A DNA stretch of 64,000 nucleotides from Sinonovacula constricta (GCA_007844125.1 CM017563.1:36087921-36151920); one strand, 5' to 3'. Positions 21,975 to 33,330 are shown, numbered from the stretch's first letter. Made by a program: numbers and translations. The notes: generated by a model from the letters alone, not told the origin.

Positions 21975-24500
21975 GAAATGTAGAAATATCTGACCATGGA
22001 CTCCCAGTCAATAACGGTAATACGTCTCGCGATCACTTCGCTGTTGTATTTAATGCTAGTGTGTCAAAACCACCAACAGTACGAAAAACCGTGACTTACA
22101 GAAAATTAAAATCGATAGATGTTAATGAGTTTAAAACAGATATTTTGACATCAGATATTTTAAATAGTGTAAAAGAAAGCTCAAATGTTGATGAACTAGT
22201 TGATGCCTACAAAAGACTTTGGTCTTTCTTTTCTCCTTGACAAACACGCACCTCTCAAGTCCAAGAGCATTGTACTAAGACCAATGAATCCGTGGTATTC
22301 CCAAGATGCTAAACATTTAAGACGCCAGTTAGAGCGAAAGTGGCGATTGACTGGATTGACAATTGATCACGCAATTTACAGAAACCAATGCGCTGTTACT
22401 AATAAGCTTCTTAATATGTCCAAAGTCAAATACTACAGTGAGAAGGTACAGCTATGTGGTAGTGACATGAAAGACCTTATCAAAGTGACCCGGCATTTGA
22501 TGGGAGAAACCACAGATGTTGTGCTGCCATCTGGTAAACCTGCAAACGTTCTTGCACAAGACTTTAGTGACTTCTTTGTCGATAAGGTTGAAGGCATACG
22601 AAGTGATATAGCTAGGACCATGTCTCACCAACAAACAGACAGTGTTGTCCCTGAAGCACCTTTCAATGGAGAGCATTTTTCAAACTTTTCACTAGCCTCC
22701 GATATGAAATTTCAAAGATTATTCGCAATTCTCCCAACAAATCCTGTGAACTTGACCCCATTCCAACATGGCTGCTGAAAGATTGTTTAAATGAACTATT
22801 ACCATTGATCACCAAAATCATTAACACTTCACTTCAGAAGGCCTATGTACCACCAGCTTTTAAAAGTGCTAAAGTAAGGCCTTTAATCAAAAAGACAGGG
22901 TTAGATCAAGAGGTTATGAAAAACTACCGGCCTGTTTCTAATTTACCGTTTGTCTCAAAGATTCTCGTGAAAGCTGTCGATTCCCAACTTAAAAGACACC
23001 TATCTGCACATAAACTTCATGAAGAGCGTCAGTCTGCTTATAAGCAGTTTCATTCAACAGAATCTGCTTTATTATGTGTAAAAAATGACATTCTCCTTTC
23101 TCTTGATCAGAATGAAGCTACTGTGCTAGTCATGTTGGACTTATCCGCTGCTTTTGATACGATCGACCATAGTACCCTCCTTTGCCGACTTGAACAACAC
23201 TTCGGCATAGTAGGCAAACCTTTACAATGGATGAAATCGTATCTATGTGAGCGCCATCAAACTGTCTGCGTCAATGGAGAACTGTCAAAACCTGTACGTA
23301 TGACATTTTCTGTGCCACAAAGGTCTGTTCTTGGCCCGAAAAAATACATCATGTACACTAAACCTGTGGGCGCGATCTGTTGGAAGCATAATCTTCAACA
23401 TCATTTCTACGCTGACGATTAGCAATTGTACATGGCGTTTAAACCAAAAGAAACCATTTCACGCAATGAGACCTTGCGAAGGATTGAAGCATGCCTGAAT
23501 GACATCATACTATGGATGAATAATAACTTTCTCAAACTAAATGCGGACAAAACAGAGGTGATTGTCTTTGTAACAAAACGAAGTAACGTTGAAGATCTTA
23601 CTGTTAGGGTGTGCGATTCTGTAATAAAACCATCAACAACAGTTAGAAACCTTGGTGCCATACTGGACTCTCATTTAGACATGGAACAACATGTGAACTC
23701 AGTTTCTCGTTCATGCTTCATGCAAATTCGACAAATAGGTCAAATTCGTAAATACCTGACCGTAGACTTAACCAGAACCCTGATAAACTCGTTAGTGACA
23801 TCAAGACTAGATTACTTTAATTCGCTGCTATATGGATCTCCTAAGTACGTTCTCAACAAGCTCCAAAATGTTCAAAATACGGCTGCTCGCGTTGTAACCA
23901 GGACATCACGTAACTGGCACAGAACCCCTGTATTAAAGGAACTACATTGGCTTACTGTACACATCAGAGTCGAATACAAACTCCTCACATATGTGTTTAA
24001 GGCGCTTCACGGACAGGCACCTACCTACATACAAAACATGCTAGACATTTATATCCCATCCAGACAACTTAGGTCCCAGATTGATTGTTTAACGCTGGTT
24101 GTACCGCGTAGTAGGACTGTGACTTACGGTGATCGCGCGTTTATGACGGCAGCCCCTAAACTCTGGAATGCCCTACCTAAATCACTTAAAAGCTGTAAAA
24201 CTCTAACAGTGTTTAAGAGAGCACTTAAACTTCACTTATATAAGAGGTTTTATCTGGACTGATTATTTTTGTACCAGAGTCGCTTTCTAACAAATTCTTA
24301 AGTCTTACCTTTATTTTATTTTATTTTTATTTTTTTATTTTATATTTTTATGTGTGACTTGAGCAATATCTATGTTTTAATCTGTTTTTAAATATTGTAT
24401 TATTTATGTGGTTACACTGTACAGTACTTTTGAACGTGTTAATTGTACATGAAAAAAGTGCTTAAAAAGTTTGGTATATAATAATAAAATAATAATAACT
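21975..24500 (+). mobile_element. 5'-truncated CR1/L2-like LINE inside the TIR element
   Basis: The plus-strand reading starts in the endonuclease tail (DHFAVVFN near 22036) and continues through NPWYSQDAKHLRRQLERKW (22288-22345). After a frameshift around 22715-22760 it enters the [22 protein letters not shown] (22922-22980), [18 protein letters not shown] (23131-23185), [10 protein letters not shown] (23310-23340) and FYADD (23405-23419). TAG follows immediately at 23420-23422. The frame then stays open for 278 codons from 23426 with LKLNADKTEV, NLGAILDSHLDMEQHVNSVS and a C-terminus ending LHLYKRFYLD. RT catalytic residues are intact, but one frameshift and one stop kill it. The AT-rich 3' UTR runs to a (taa)n-like tail near 24500. 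Confidence 0.85.
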
Positions 24501-24571
24501 CGGTTACTTCCCTTGAATTAAAAGGGAGGCTATTCGCCGCTGAGCCTCTGGGGACTAAGTGAGAAAAAAAG

Positions 24572-24786
24572 ATGGCGGACAGGGACAAAGAAATCAACGA
24601 AGCTTGTGTAAACAACTAAGAATTGGACCATTTCAAGCTAACAGATTTAAAGAAGTACCTGGCGAATCGTCGTTTGACTGGATCCTGAAGGGAATATCAG
24701 CTAATCGAGCGAATTATCGGCGCTCACAAGCTAGATATTACTGGCAATTATGAATTGAAAAGGAGAGACCAACTCGAGAAAAATTA
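24572..24786 (+). pseudogene. SAP-domain-like gene remnant of the TIR transposon
   Basis: From the ATG at 24572 one plus-strand frame reads MADRDKEINEACVNN, a stop (TAA), then ELDHFKLTDLKKYLANRR and LTGS. A second stop follows, then YQLIERIIGA and a tail to KRRDQLEKN. The pattern L-K-x-x-D-L-K-x-x-L-x-x-R-x-L-(x)n-L-I-E-R-I is the helix-extended loop-helix of SAP DNA-binding motifs. Two nonsense codons make it a pseudogene. Its end meets the foldback element at 24788. It lies just past the 3' end of the inserted LINE, so it belongs to the host transposon. Confidence 0.5.
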
Positions 24787-24787
24787 G

Positions 24788-26173
24788 TAACACTTCACTC
24801 TCCCTTAACCGGTAACAGGTCGCCCTTGATCGGTAACAGTTCGCCCTTGATCAGTAACATGTCGCCGTCGGATATAAGGGTATACGTCAAGCAAAAATGT
24901 ATACTTGTTAACTTATTTATAATTATTTCGACACCATTCACATCAATTTGTATTTGTTTCCATCGGCTTCATATGCATTATGAGTACTTCGGATATAAGT
25001 GTACCATTTCCACGCGTTAAATGAAGGGGGGAAATGATGTCAAGTAAAGTATATACTTGATTTAATTTGTTATATAGTGTATAATATATATAATACTTTA
25101 TAAGATATGCATACAAACACAATTAGTTGGTTGCCGTCTTAGTCGACTTCTTCATACTGTATTGTGATAAAGCTAGCGTACGTTGCGAGATTGAATCACT
25201 GACTAGTCTATTACTTGCAAGCACTTATATACGTCTATGACGGCAAACATCAGTTAAGATCACGGTGACTAATTATCAATCAAGATAAGTGCTGACGCTT
25301 TCATCGCAATAATGACTAGGCAAAAATCAATAACGATCACACACTAACCAATTTATTAATTTTAAATTTTATATACGTCTATGTCGGTAAACATTAATCA
25401 AGATCACACTGACTAATTATCAATCAAGATTAGTGCGAATGCTATCATCACAATAATGACTGTAGGCAAACATCAATTAACGTTCACACTTTTATGTGCA
25501 ATTATAAGATAACTGCATACTCAAGTCATCTTGAGTGTGACAACCTTATTAAAGTATTGGCAACAAAATATGTATGCAGCTAAGTAGCATTAAATCCTTG
25601 CAACAGCGGAATTTTATTTAAATATAAAATATGAAATAAATAAACCACGTACACAGTATAATTATCATATTTTAGGACGCAACATTGCATTTAAATCAAG
25701 GAACAGTGACAGTTCGTATATTGTACTGGGAGGATCAGATTTTTTTCTTTGGTTAAAACAATTTTAAAATATGAAAAATAAAAATATAATAATTTACGAT
25801 GCTAATAATACGATGTTAATAATAATAAAGAATAAGGAGACAAAAGAAGCATAAATTTAATGTGAATGGTGTCAAAATAATAAAAAATAAAATAATAAGT
25901 TTACATTCTTTTTACTTAATTTCTTAAAGATTTAAGGGCGAAGGATGGCGTATACACTTATATCAGAAGAGCTCATAATGTATATGAAGACGAAGAAAAC
26001 AAATACAATGTGAATGGTTATAAATAAATTAACAAGTTTACTTTTTTTCTTGATGTATACACTTATATCCGAAGGCGACATGTTATAAATCAAGGGCGAA
26101 CTGTTACCTATCTAGGGTGAGCTGTTACCGATCAAGGGCGAACTGTAACCAGCTAAGGGAGGGCGAAGTGTTA
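24788..26173. mobile_element. Foldback-type element with 21-bp subterminal repeats
   Basis: About 100 bp at the left end (24788-24890) and right end (26055-26173) are inverted copies. Termini read TAACACTTCACTCTCCCTTA on the left and, reversed, TAACACTTCGCCCTCCCTTA on the right. Inside each end a 21-bp unit, consensus GGTAACAGNTCGCCCTTGATC, is repeated three times (left copies start at 24811, 24832 and 24853). The ends are TA...TA, so a TA target duplication is possible. The interior is AT-rich with a tandem duplication at 25228-25490 and no transposase. It interrupts both the SAP-side and THAP-side remnants of the outer element. Confidence 0.7.
25228..25490 (+). repeat. Tandem duplication inside the foldback element, spacing about 142 bp
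   Basis: atatacgtctatgacggcaa ... gactaattatcaatcaagat ... atcgcaataatgact (25228-25320) recurs as atatacgtctatgtcggtaa ... gactaattatcaatcaagat ... atcacaataatgact (25370-25462), with cgatcacac / cgttcacac closing each copy. Confidence 0.75.
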
Positions 26174-26179
26174 TAATAC

Positions 26180-26300
26180 CATCCAAATGCGTCGCAGTCG
26201 TTTGTTTTGAGGAAATCGATGCAATGAAACAGCTCTGTTTTCGACCGCCTTCCCGTCATAAACACCTTTACATATTCGGCAATATTTCGGCGATTTCCAT
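26180..26300 (-). pseudogene. THAP-type zinc-finger remnant of the TIR transposon
   Basis: A minus-strand ATG at 26300 is followed, after a one-base frame change, by the reading KYCRICKGVYDG and then AVSLHRFPQNKRLRRIWM. C-x2-C followed by S-L-H-R-F-P and R-x-x-W is the N-terminal signature of THAP DNA-binding domains. The later C-x2-H and AVPTIF-like parts are absent, because the reading ends at the foldback insertion (26173). In THAP transposases this domain binds the element's ends. Confidence 0.55.
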
Positions 26301-26463
26301 TTCGGTTTTGTTTCTTTCTTTAATTAACTTTCCACTCGATGTTCGTGTTGTGCACGCTGATAAAATTTCTACTTATACCCCGGACGTTTTAATCAGCGCG
26401 AGTGCGCATGCGCATTCGGAGAGTACTCAAGGACAGACAACTTAGTTATCGGACTGCCCAATA

Positions 26464-26690
26464 GCCCACATTTATGTAGTCCCTGTGTTCTTTCTCATAT
26501 GACACTGTTTAATATATAGCCACACTTTTATGTAGTCCCTGTGTTCTTTTCATATGACACTGTTTAATATATAGCCACACGTTTATGTAGTCCCTGTGTT
26601 CTTGTTCACATAACACTGTTTAATATATAGCCACACCTTTATTTAGTCCCTGTGTTCTTGTTCATATGCCACTGTTTAAAACTCATTGAG
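26464..26690 (+). repeat. 56-bp minisatellite, middle block (four copies)
   Basis: The marker agtccctgtgttc occurs at 26478, 26534, 26589 and 26645, spacing 55-56 bp. A unit contains tttatgtagtccctgtgttc and catatgacactgtttaatat. The same array appears as a partial unit at 21918-21940 and as four more copies at 33116-33330. Confidence 0.85.
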
Positions 26691-26885
26691 CCCTACAGCC
26701 AATTTATCAATCAAGCCCTACAGCCAATTTATCAGTCATACCCTAGAAGCATTTCTCTGCCGGGACCGATGCCAGAGCCAAACCCATACAACCAATGGAT
26801 GGGTCCCAATCAGTGGCACGGACCAGAATTCTATGGCCCAAGGGGGAATTGGCAACCGATGAGTCAAGATCGTTGGACCTACTAA
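26690..26885 (+). pseudogene. C-terminal stub of LINE ORF1
   Basis: The frame before the big LINE ORF reads PYSQFINQALQPIYQSYPRS, then a proline- and tryptophan-rich segment with GPNQWHGPEFYGPRGNWQPM. It ends DRWTY and a TAA 62 bases before the ORF2 ATG. Position, frame end and composition suit the tail of the element's first ORF. Its N-terminal part is missing because the element is 5'-truncated against the minisatellite. The assignment is by position only. Confidence 0.45.
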
Positions 26886-26946
26886 AAGAAACATTGATAT
26901 AAAAACACTGGCTTCATAGCCATTGAATAACACGAACTAAAAGACA

Positions 26947-29900
26947 ATGACGACGACGTCCAAAACTAATCAACACCAAAGTAAAAAGGACCTCGCCGTC
27001 TTAAGTTGGAATGCGTGTGGTATCGTAGGAAAATGTACTTCTAAAATCAGTGAACTTTTGGAATATTTAGAAAGATACCACATAGAGGTAGATATCCTGT
27101 GCATACAGGAAACACATGAGTCACCAAGAAACTATCTCCCAAGAATTAGGGGATTCCAGCAACCAGTCAAGTCAAACAGACAAGATGGATCGGGTGGAAC
27201 ATGTATATACGTAAAGCAAGGTTTACAATTTATAGTAAATAGTTTAGACAGTACCACCCCCTTAGAAGCCACCTCCATCACAATAATAGGAAATCAAGAA
27301 AATTCCACTATATTTAATATCTATGCCCCGAATGCAGCAGACAATAAGCTAGAATATTACAAAAGGATGTTTCATAGCTGTAAGGATAAAACTATAATAG
27401 TAGGTGATTTTAATCTAAAACGCCCATGCTGGAATCCAGATAATGATTTAAGGTATGACGGCGAGGCCGACGATCTGCTCACATTCCTAAACAGTGAAAA
27501 TCTTTGTATTCTAAATGATGGTCAGGTCACGAGAATATCGTCAACTCAAAACGCAAGGGATAGCGCTTTAGATTTAGCCATTACATCAGCCAGCCTATTC
27601 GATAAAAGCGAATTTTACGTTCTTGATAATACAATGGGTAGCGACCACATGCCCACCGCTATTAAGATAATTTTTTCACCAAATAAAAGTACACAAAGTC
27701 ATAATAAAAAATGGAATGTGAGTAGAGCGACGCAAGAAAACTGGAACAATTTTAAAGAAAAATGCAAACATGAACTTGCAAACATTAAGGAACAGGAGGT
27801 AAACAACAACTTCAACACTATATACTCAAAATTAACCAATATATTCAACGACACCATACCAAAATACAAAAACACTCTAAACGAACCCAGCAAAGTTGTA
27901 CCGTGGTGGAATAACGAATGCACCAAAGCTGCAAAACTAAGAGAAAATAGAAGAAAAGATTATAAAAGGGACCCAAATTCTACATTTAAACTTAAACTAT
28001 GGCAAGATGCTAGGAGAGAAGCTAACAAAATCATAAGACAAGCGAAAGCTAAAAATTGGGAAAACTTTTGTTCAAGCATAACCCACAGAACCACCAGTAA
28101 AGAGTTGTGGGATTTCATGAAAAAAATAAGGGGAAAACAATGTCAAAGCAGCCATCCATTCTTAGTTAATCATCAAGTAATCACAGACCCAACTGAAAAG
28201 GCGGAAGCCCTAGTAAGTCATTACCAAAAGGTAAGCAGCAACAATGGCTACACCCCTGATTTCATTAAAAAGAAGGAATCAATCTCCATCAAGGTCAACA
28301 ATTTAATCAAAAATGAAACAAATCACACGGAGATTGACTACAATAAACCTTTCTCTCTTATAGAACTTAATGTAGCGTTAGGCACATGTAAAAGTGGAGC
28401 ACCAGGGGATGATGGAATCCACTATGAAATATTGAAACAATTGCCAAAAGAATCTAAAGAAAGTATTCTCGAAATGTTTAACAATTCATGGACTCAGGGA
28501 ATAATACCAGACTCATGGTCGGAAGCGACAATAATACCACTACTTAAGCCCAATAAACCAACTAACGATCCAGGATCATACAGACCAATATCACTCACCT
28601 CCACGTTTACAAAACTAATGCAAAAAATGATAAAACATAGGCTATGTTCATACTTGGAGTCGAATAACATCCTATCCGAAAACCAATCGGGATGTAGGTC
28701 AAATCACTCCTGTAACGACAACCTAGTAAGGCTAGAATCTGATGTCAAAATAGCACAAGCAAAACGTAAATATGTCACAGCAGTTTTTTTGGATCTAACT
28801 GCTGCTTTCGATAAAATGTGGGCCGAAGGAGCAATAGGCACATTAATGAAATACGGAATTAAAGGAAATATGTTAAAATGGCTCTCGGCATTCCTAAGAA
28901 CAAGAAAAATTAAAGTAAATTATGAAGGCAAATCATCTTCCACTCATACCACCGAAAATGGATGCCCACAAGGCAGTGTACTATTTCCAATCTTATTCAC
29001 TCTGTTCATGAACTCACTAAATGATGTAATCAACAAACACAATAGGAAAAATAAATACCTTAAATCAACTAATACAATTAAAATATCGCAATTCGTAGAT
29101 GACAGCGCTGTCTGGGTAACAAGTAACAATCCTAAACAAGGGGTTCAAAAAATACAAAAAGCACTGTTTGACATAGAAAAGTGGGCTCTTAACTTTGGCT
29201 TCTTAATTAACCCAAACAAAACCCAGACTATCATATTTAGACATGGGAATTCTATAGTAGATGATATGCCGAAATTGACCTTATGCAATAAAATAATCGA
29301 ATACAGCGACAATATAACCTTCCTGGGACTTATCTTTGACAAACACCTAACGTGGAAGGATCACATCAACACATTAATTGGAAAATGTGAGAAAGACATC
29401 AACGTGATACGATCCATAAAAGGTAAGAACTGGGGGGCAAACAAGAAATGTTTAGCCACACTGTATAGAGCATTAATTAAGTCCAAAATACAATATGGAA
29501 TGGTAGCGTTTGGCTCCGCACATAAAGCACATCTCGACAAATTACAAATTCTCCAAAATAAAGTAATTAAAGTAATATTAGGTGCCCCTAATTATGCCCG
29601 CACAGAAGCAATACATGCAGAAATTGGAGAATTCACAATAATTGACCAAATAAACATATGCAGCTTAAAATATTGGGTACGTGCAAGCAGACTAGGGCAT
29701 ACACTATGAACGAATAAAGAAACGTACCCACGCATAGGAGCATGGTTAAAAAGGGTCAACAAACCATACACACAAAAAATACAAACCTTAATAGAAGAAA
29801 TAGGCCTGTCTGTAGACCAATTATCACCTCCGGTCAACACAATTTGGTGGGTATAACCCCCATCAGTATAGACACCAATCTATCTAAGACAATTAGCAAA

Positions 29901-30839
29901 AAAGACGACCCTACCACAATCAAACCGATTGCAGATAACTTCATTCAATCATCATCAGCTAACATATGCATATACACTGATGGCAGTAAGGACCCAATTA
30001 AAAACACAGCAGGTGCAGGAATAAGTATCTACTATAACAACAGACCAATTAAACAATCAAAAATCAAGTTAGATGGAAGACATTCCATATTTACCTGTGA
30101 ACTTTTTGCCATTAAAGTGGCACTTTCATGGATAAATATCAGTCAACTAAGTAATCAAAACATAGACCTGTACACAGATTCGCTCAGTGCATTACAAGCA
30201 CTACAGTCAGTAGATAACAAAAACAGACCTGACATAATTAAAGATATTTACAGGACAAATACAATAATTAAACAACAAAACAAAACAACCAATGTAACCT
30301 TAAAATGGATACCCAGCCATGTGGGAATAACAGGCAATGAAGCCGCCGACCAACTAGCGAAGGAGGCTTCAACGACTGGAATGCCCACAAAGCTGGGTAT
30401 TAGCGTAAAAGAAGCCTACAGCTCTATAAAGAACCACTACATACTTAAAGCAGAAAAAAGGTTTAACGAATACAAACAGTCACACAAATATTCATATGGT
30501 GACAGAAACACAAACATAAAAATACATCATAACAATATTTACTATGACAAAATATATACCAGGTTACGACTAGGAGCCAGCTTCCTCGGAGCTGAGAATA
30601 AATACAAACCTCGAAACTGCCCGCACTGTAACCAAACAGAATCATTCCACCATATCATATTTATATGCAAGCAACACACCACAGCTCGTATAAGACTAGA
30701 AAAAACAATGCTCATAGAACTAGGGCTAACAAATATTAACACCAATACTCTACTCTTTCCACCAAATTCATTAGCAGATAGGATTAAAAGAGCATTGTTT
30801 AAGTACTTGGAAGACATTGACTATATCAACGTCATCTAG
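26947..30839 (+). pseudogene. I-group LINE ORF2: endonuclease, reverse transcriptase, RNase H; one stop and one frameshift
   Basis: The first open part (26947-29709, 920 codons) starts with an AP-type endonuclease: WNACG at residue 21, E55 in CIQETHE, GDFN at 153-156 and SDHMP at 232-236. The reverse transcriptase follows, with FLDLTAAFDKMW, NGCPQGSVLFPIL and the catalytic box FVDD at 716-719. A TGA at 29707 and a frame change near 29850 separate it from the second part (open frame 29742-30839). That part holds an RNase H domain (ICIYTDGSKDP, CELFAIKVAL, LYTDSLSAL, HVGITGNEAADQLAKEAS) and a C-terminal C-x2-C-x6-H-x5-C knuckle. Endonuclease plus RT plus RNase H in one ORF is typical of the I/Ingi/R1/LOA group of non-LTR retrotransposons. 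All catalytic residues are visible, so inactivation looks recent. Confidence 0.93.
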
Positions 30840-31995
30840 ACAGGAACAGCAGGTTACGGTAAAATTCAAGAATTAAAACAGTAGGTGGAGGGTAGCTGAA
30901 TAAACGGCGGACTCCTAAAGACCCCGTAAAAACAAAGGCACCCAATGAACCCACCGAACAAAAAGGAAAAATACTCACTGGATTATATAGAACTAGAATA
31001 AGGGTCGCTGAATAAACGGTGGCCCCTTAAGAGCCCCGTAAAAACAAAGGCACCCGCTTAAAAACAAATAGTGAACCAAAGCCAAGAGTCGGTATTCCCC
31101 CCTCAAGGGCGGAGGCGCATGCGCACCGACAGTAAGAAGTAGGGGAAACCAGGTAATAATAAATGTAAATAAAATAGACAAACTGCACCGCCCCCTCCCC
31201 TGCACAACCTTGTTACTGCACTAACATTATCAGTGGAAAAAAAATATACAAAAATAAAAAAATCCCCACTGGATGTAAATACATTAACTATATTACTGTA
31301 TTAACTAACCCATGTACTTTTTTTCAGCATAGAGTAAAGCGTTCATAATATACAAAAAAATCTCCCTAGGTAAACATGAACGTTTTACTCTCTTTCCTGC
31401 CATAGCCGAGGACTTTCTCCTTGTATGTACATACATGTACAATAAAGTGAATGGTTAAGGGGCGGTCGGGCCTCGGTCGTCCAGACATGATAACTCGGTT
31501 AAACAGGCACAGGACCCTCAATCAATTAAAACTTTACCCCCACCCATAATCAATGACAAAAAAGGAAATGGATATAGGAAGACCCCTTCCAATAACAATT
31601 TCGTTTCAATAAGTTGGAAGATGTCAACCTAGTAACCAAACCTTATAAAAACAAAAGCCAACAGAAATGAACACCCCACATTAGGGGTGAGAAAAGGGTC
31701 CTGTGCCATATAACCATAAGGTGAGCTTAGGGCAAAAAGTTAGGCAGTGAAATTCACAAACTCAATCTCTCACCTTATAATAGGACAAAACTACGAAAAC
31801 ACCCAACCTTTCTAAGCTTATTAGCTATATAAATAGGTAACCGAAATTGGATACCTGATAGGAGCCCACCTTTAGGCACATTGTTCAAACTATCTTTATG
31901 TCATACTAGGACAGTATGACGGGGTCACGATAAAATACGAATGTATGTGCTGACCCTTAAATAAACCAGCTATAGATAGATAGAAGCATTTCTCC
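30840..31995 (+). mobile_element. 3' UTR of the I-group LINE
   Basis: A long untranslated tail follows the RNase H ORF. It contains two copies of a roughly 50-bp block (gctgaataaacgg then ccgtaaaaacaaaggcaccc at 30895-30943 and 31010-31053) and a block near 31850 (tacctgataggagcccacct). It probably ends at the (gata)n run at 31972-31984. The 31560-31880 part is shared with a separate truncated copy at 43115-43480, which supports the assignment. Confidence 0.65.
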
Positions 31996-32001
31996 AGTCA
32001 T

Positions 32002-32020
32002 CCCCCACACCTGGTGGGGG
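32002..32020. repeat. Perfect 7-bp-stem hairpin
   Basis: CCCCCAC, a 5-base loop ACCTG, then GTGGGGG. A looser partner follows at 32045-32060 (acacatctggtgtgg). It lies just after the presumed LINE end. A function is not known. Confidence 0.6.
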
Positions 32021-32060
32021 TCTTATTTGTCCCTCATGCCTAGACACATCTGGTGTGGAT

Positions 32061-33115
32061 TACCGGTCAGTGGAAGATATTGGGGATGGCTGTATACACA
32101 ACACAATAAACATGTCATTTTGGAAATACTCTAAAAGGATATTTTCACATACTTGTAGCACAGAAAGTGCTTTACACAACCATGCAATTTTTAACACGGT
32201 ATGAGAAGAAATACCTCAGAAAAGAGTGAAAATGACTGAAATCTAAGGAACACGTAAGATTGATAATATCAAAATTAACACATTTCAAATTATTAAAATG
32301 AAATATTATTGACCAAGTTTTTTATGTTTATAACGTAAATGACACTGCTTTATATAATATTTTATGAGTAACTTTAAAACAGTCGGCCGTCTTTGATTTA
32401 AAGTTGCGATTTACCGGTAGTTTGAGAAAATAACGCTCTTAAACTTCATATTTGATTGAAAACATCGGCGATTTCCAAGAGTTAGATTTTGTCTTTTTTC
32501 TATTGATATTTGCAATAAATATATAATTATTTGATCTGACGAAGGTAATTCCACATATCCGCCGATACATATGCGTATAAGTAGGAATCTTAAAGCTAAC
32601 AGTAAGGCACGTCGCCGTTTTTCTTGTCGACGTAATTAATTCATTGTGTTTACATCCGGGTTACATGATATTCCAATATATGATGTAACGAGGTTTCTGA
32701 TTGGCTGAGATCGAAGTATAAACTAATCGTCTGAAAACTGCTTATACGATCGTATTTCAGCTGAGAAATATTTCAAATTAGATGTAAATCAGAGAAAATG
32801 TCGCCGATTTTCTGTTGTCTCGCTACAATAAATGAAATAACGAAAAAGAATTTAAGCCGGTAGATTTAGATAAGATGACGATACTGTGATGTACTTGATT
32901 GGCCGAGACTCGAAAGTGTTTGAAAACATGAGTTTTAACCAGCATATATGATGCGCGCATTAACGTGGCGTTCGGCAGTAGCCGAGACATTTTCAGGACC
33001 GCCTTAATGCGGCGCTTGGCGCCAGACACAGGTAAAATGCGACGCGATAAGGCGTCTCCCGGCATGAGGAGGCTTTTTTCGTGCCGATTTAATGCGTCAT
33101 TCGGGTCCAATGAAT
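32061..33115. other. Non-coding part of the insertion between minisatellite blocks
   Basis: AT-rich DNA with no RT homology. The last 180 bases are more GC-rich and contain a degenerate short repeat (ttaatgcggcgcttggcg, aaaatgcgacgcgataaggc, ttaatgcgtcattcgg). The minus-strand ORF at 32823-33131 follows from this repeat and is not called. Confidence 0.35.
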
Positions 33116-33330
33116 TAATATATAGCCACACCTTTATTTAGTCCCTGTGTTCTTGTTCATATGCCACTTTTTAACATATAGCCTAACTTTTATGTAGTCC
33201 CTGTGTTCTTGTTCATATGACACTGTTTATTATATAGGCACGCTTTAATTTACTCCCTGTGTTCTTGTTCATATGACACTTTTTAATATATAGCCACACT
33301 TTTATGTAGTGCATGTGTTCTAATTCTTGT
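33116..33330 (+). repeat. 56-bp minisatellite, right block (four copies)
   Basis: Unit markers agtccctgtgttc or variants sit at 33140, 33196, 33252 and 33308, spacing exactly 56 bp. The first 53 bases (33116-33168) are identical to 26621-26673, including variant bases not shared with the other copies. Confidence 0.85.

Larger units (their letters stand above)
21943..26461. mobile_element. DNA transposon with 19-bp perfect TIRs and TA target duplication, gutted by later insertions
   Basis: The left end TTGGGCAGTCCGATAACTA (21943-21961) is repeated as its exact reverse complement at 26443-26461. TA precedes the left end (21941-21942) and follows the right end (26462-26463). Outside both ends lies the same 56-bp minisatellite, so the element jumped into that array. 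Own gene remnants are a SAP-like reading on the plus strand (24572-24786) and a THAP-like reading on the minus strand (26180-26300). A CR1/L2-like LINE (about 21975-24500) and a foldback element (24788-26173) are inserted. THAP zinc fingers are known from several DNA transposase families. The superfamily is not assigned here, because no DDE core remains. Confidence 0.75.

Noticed and set aside
32823..33131. 102-codon ORF on the minus strand reading DALNRHE and GDALSRRI
   Set aside because: Comes from a short degenerate DNA repeat (ttaatgcggcg type) and runs into the 56-bp minisatellite.
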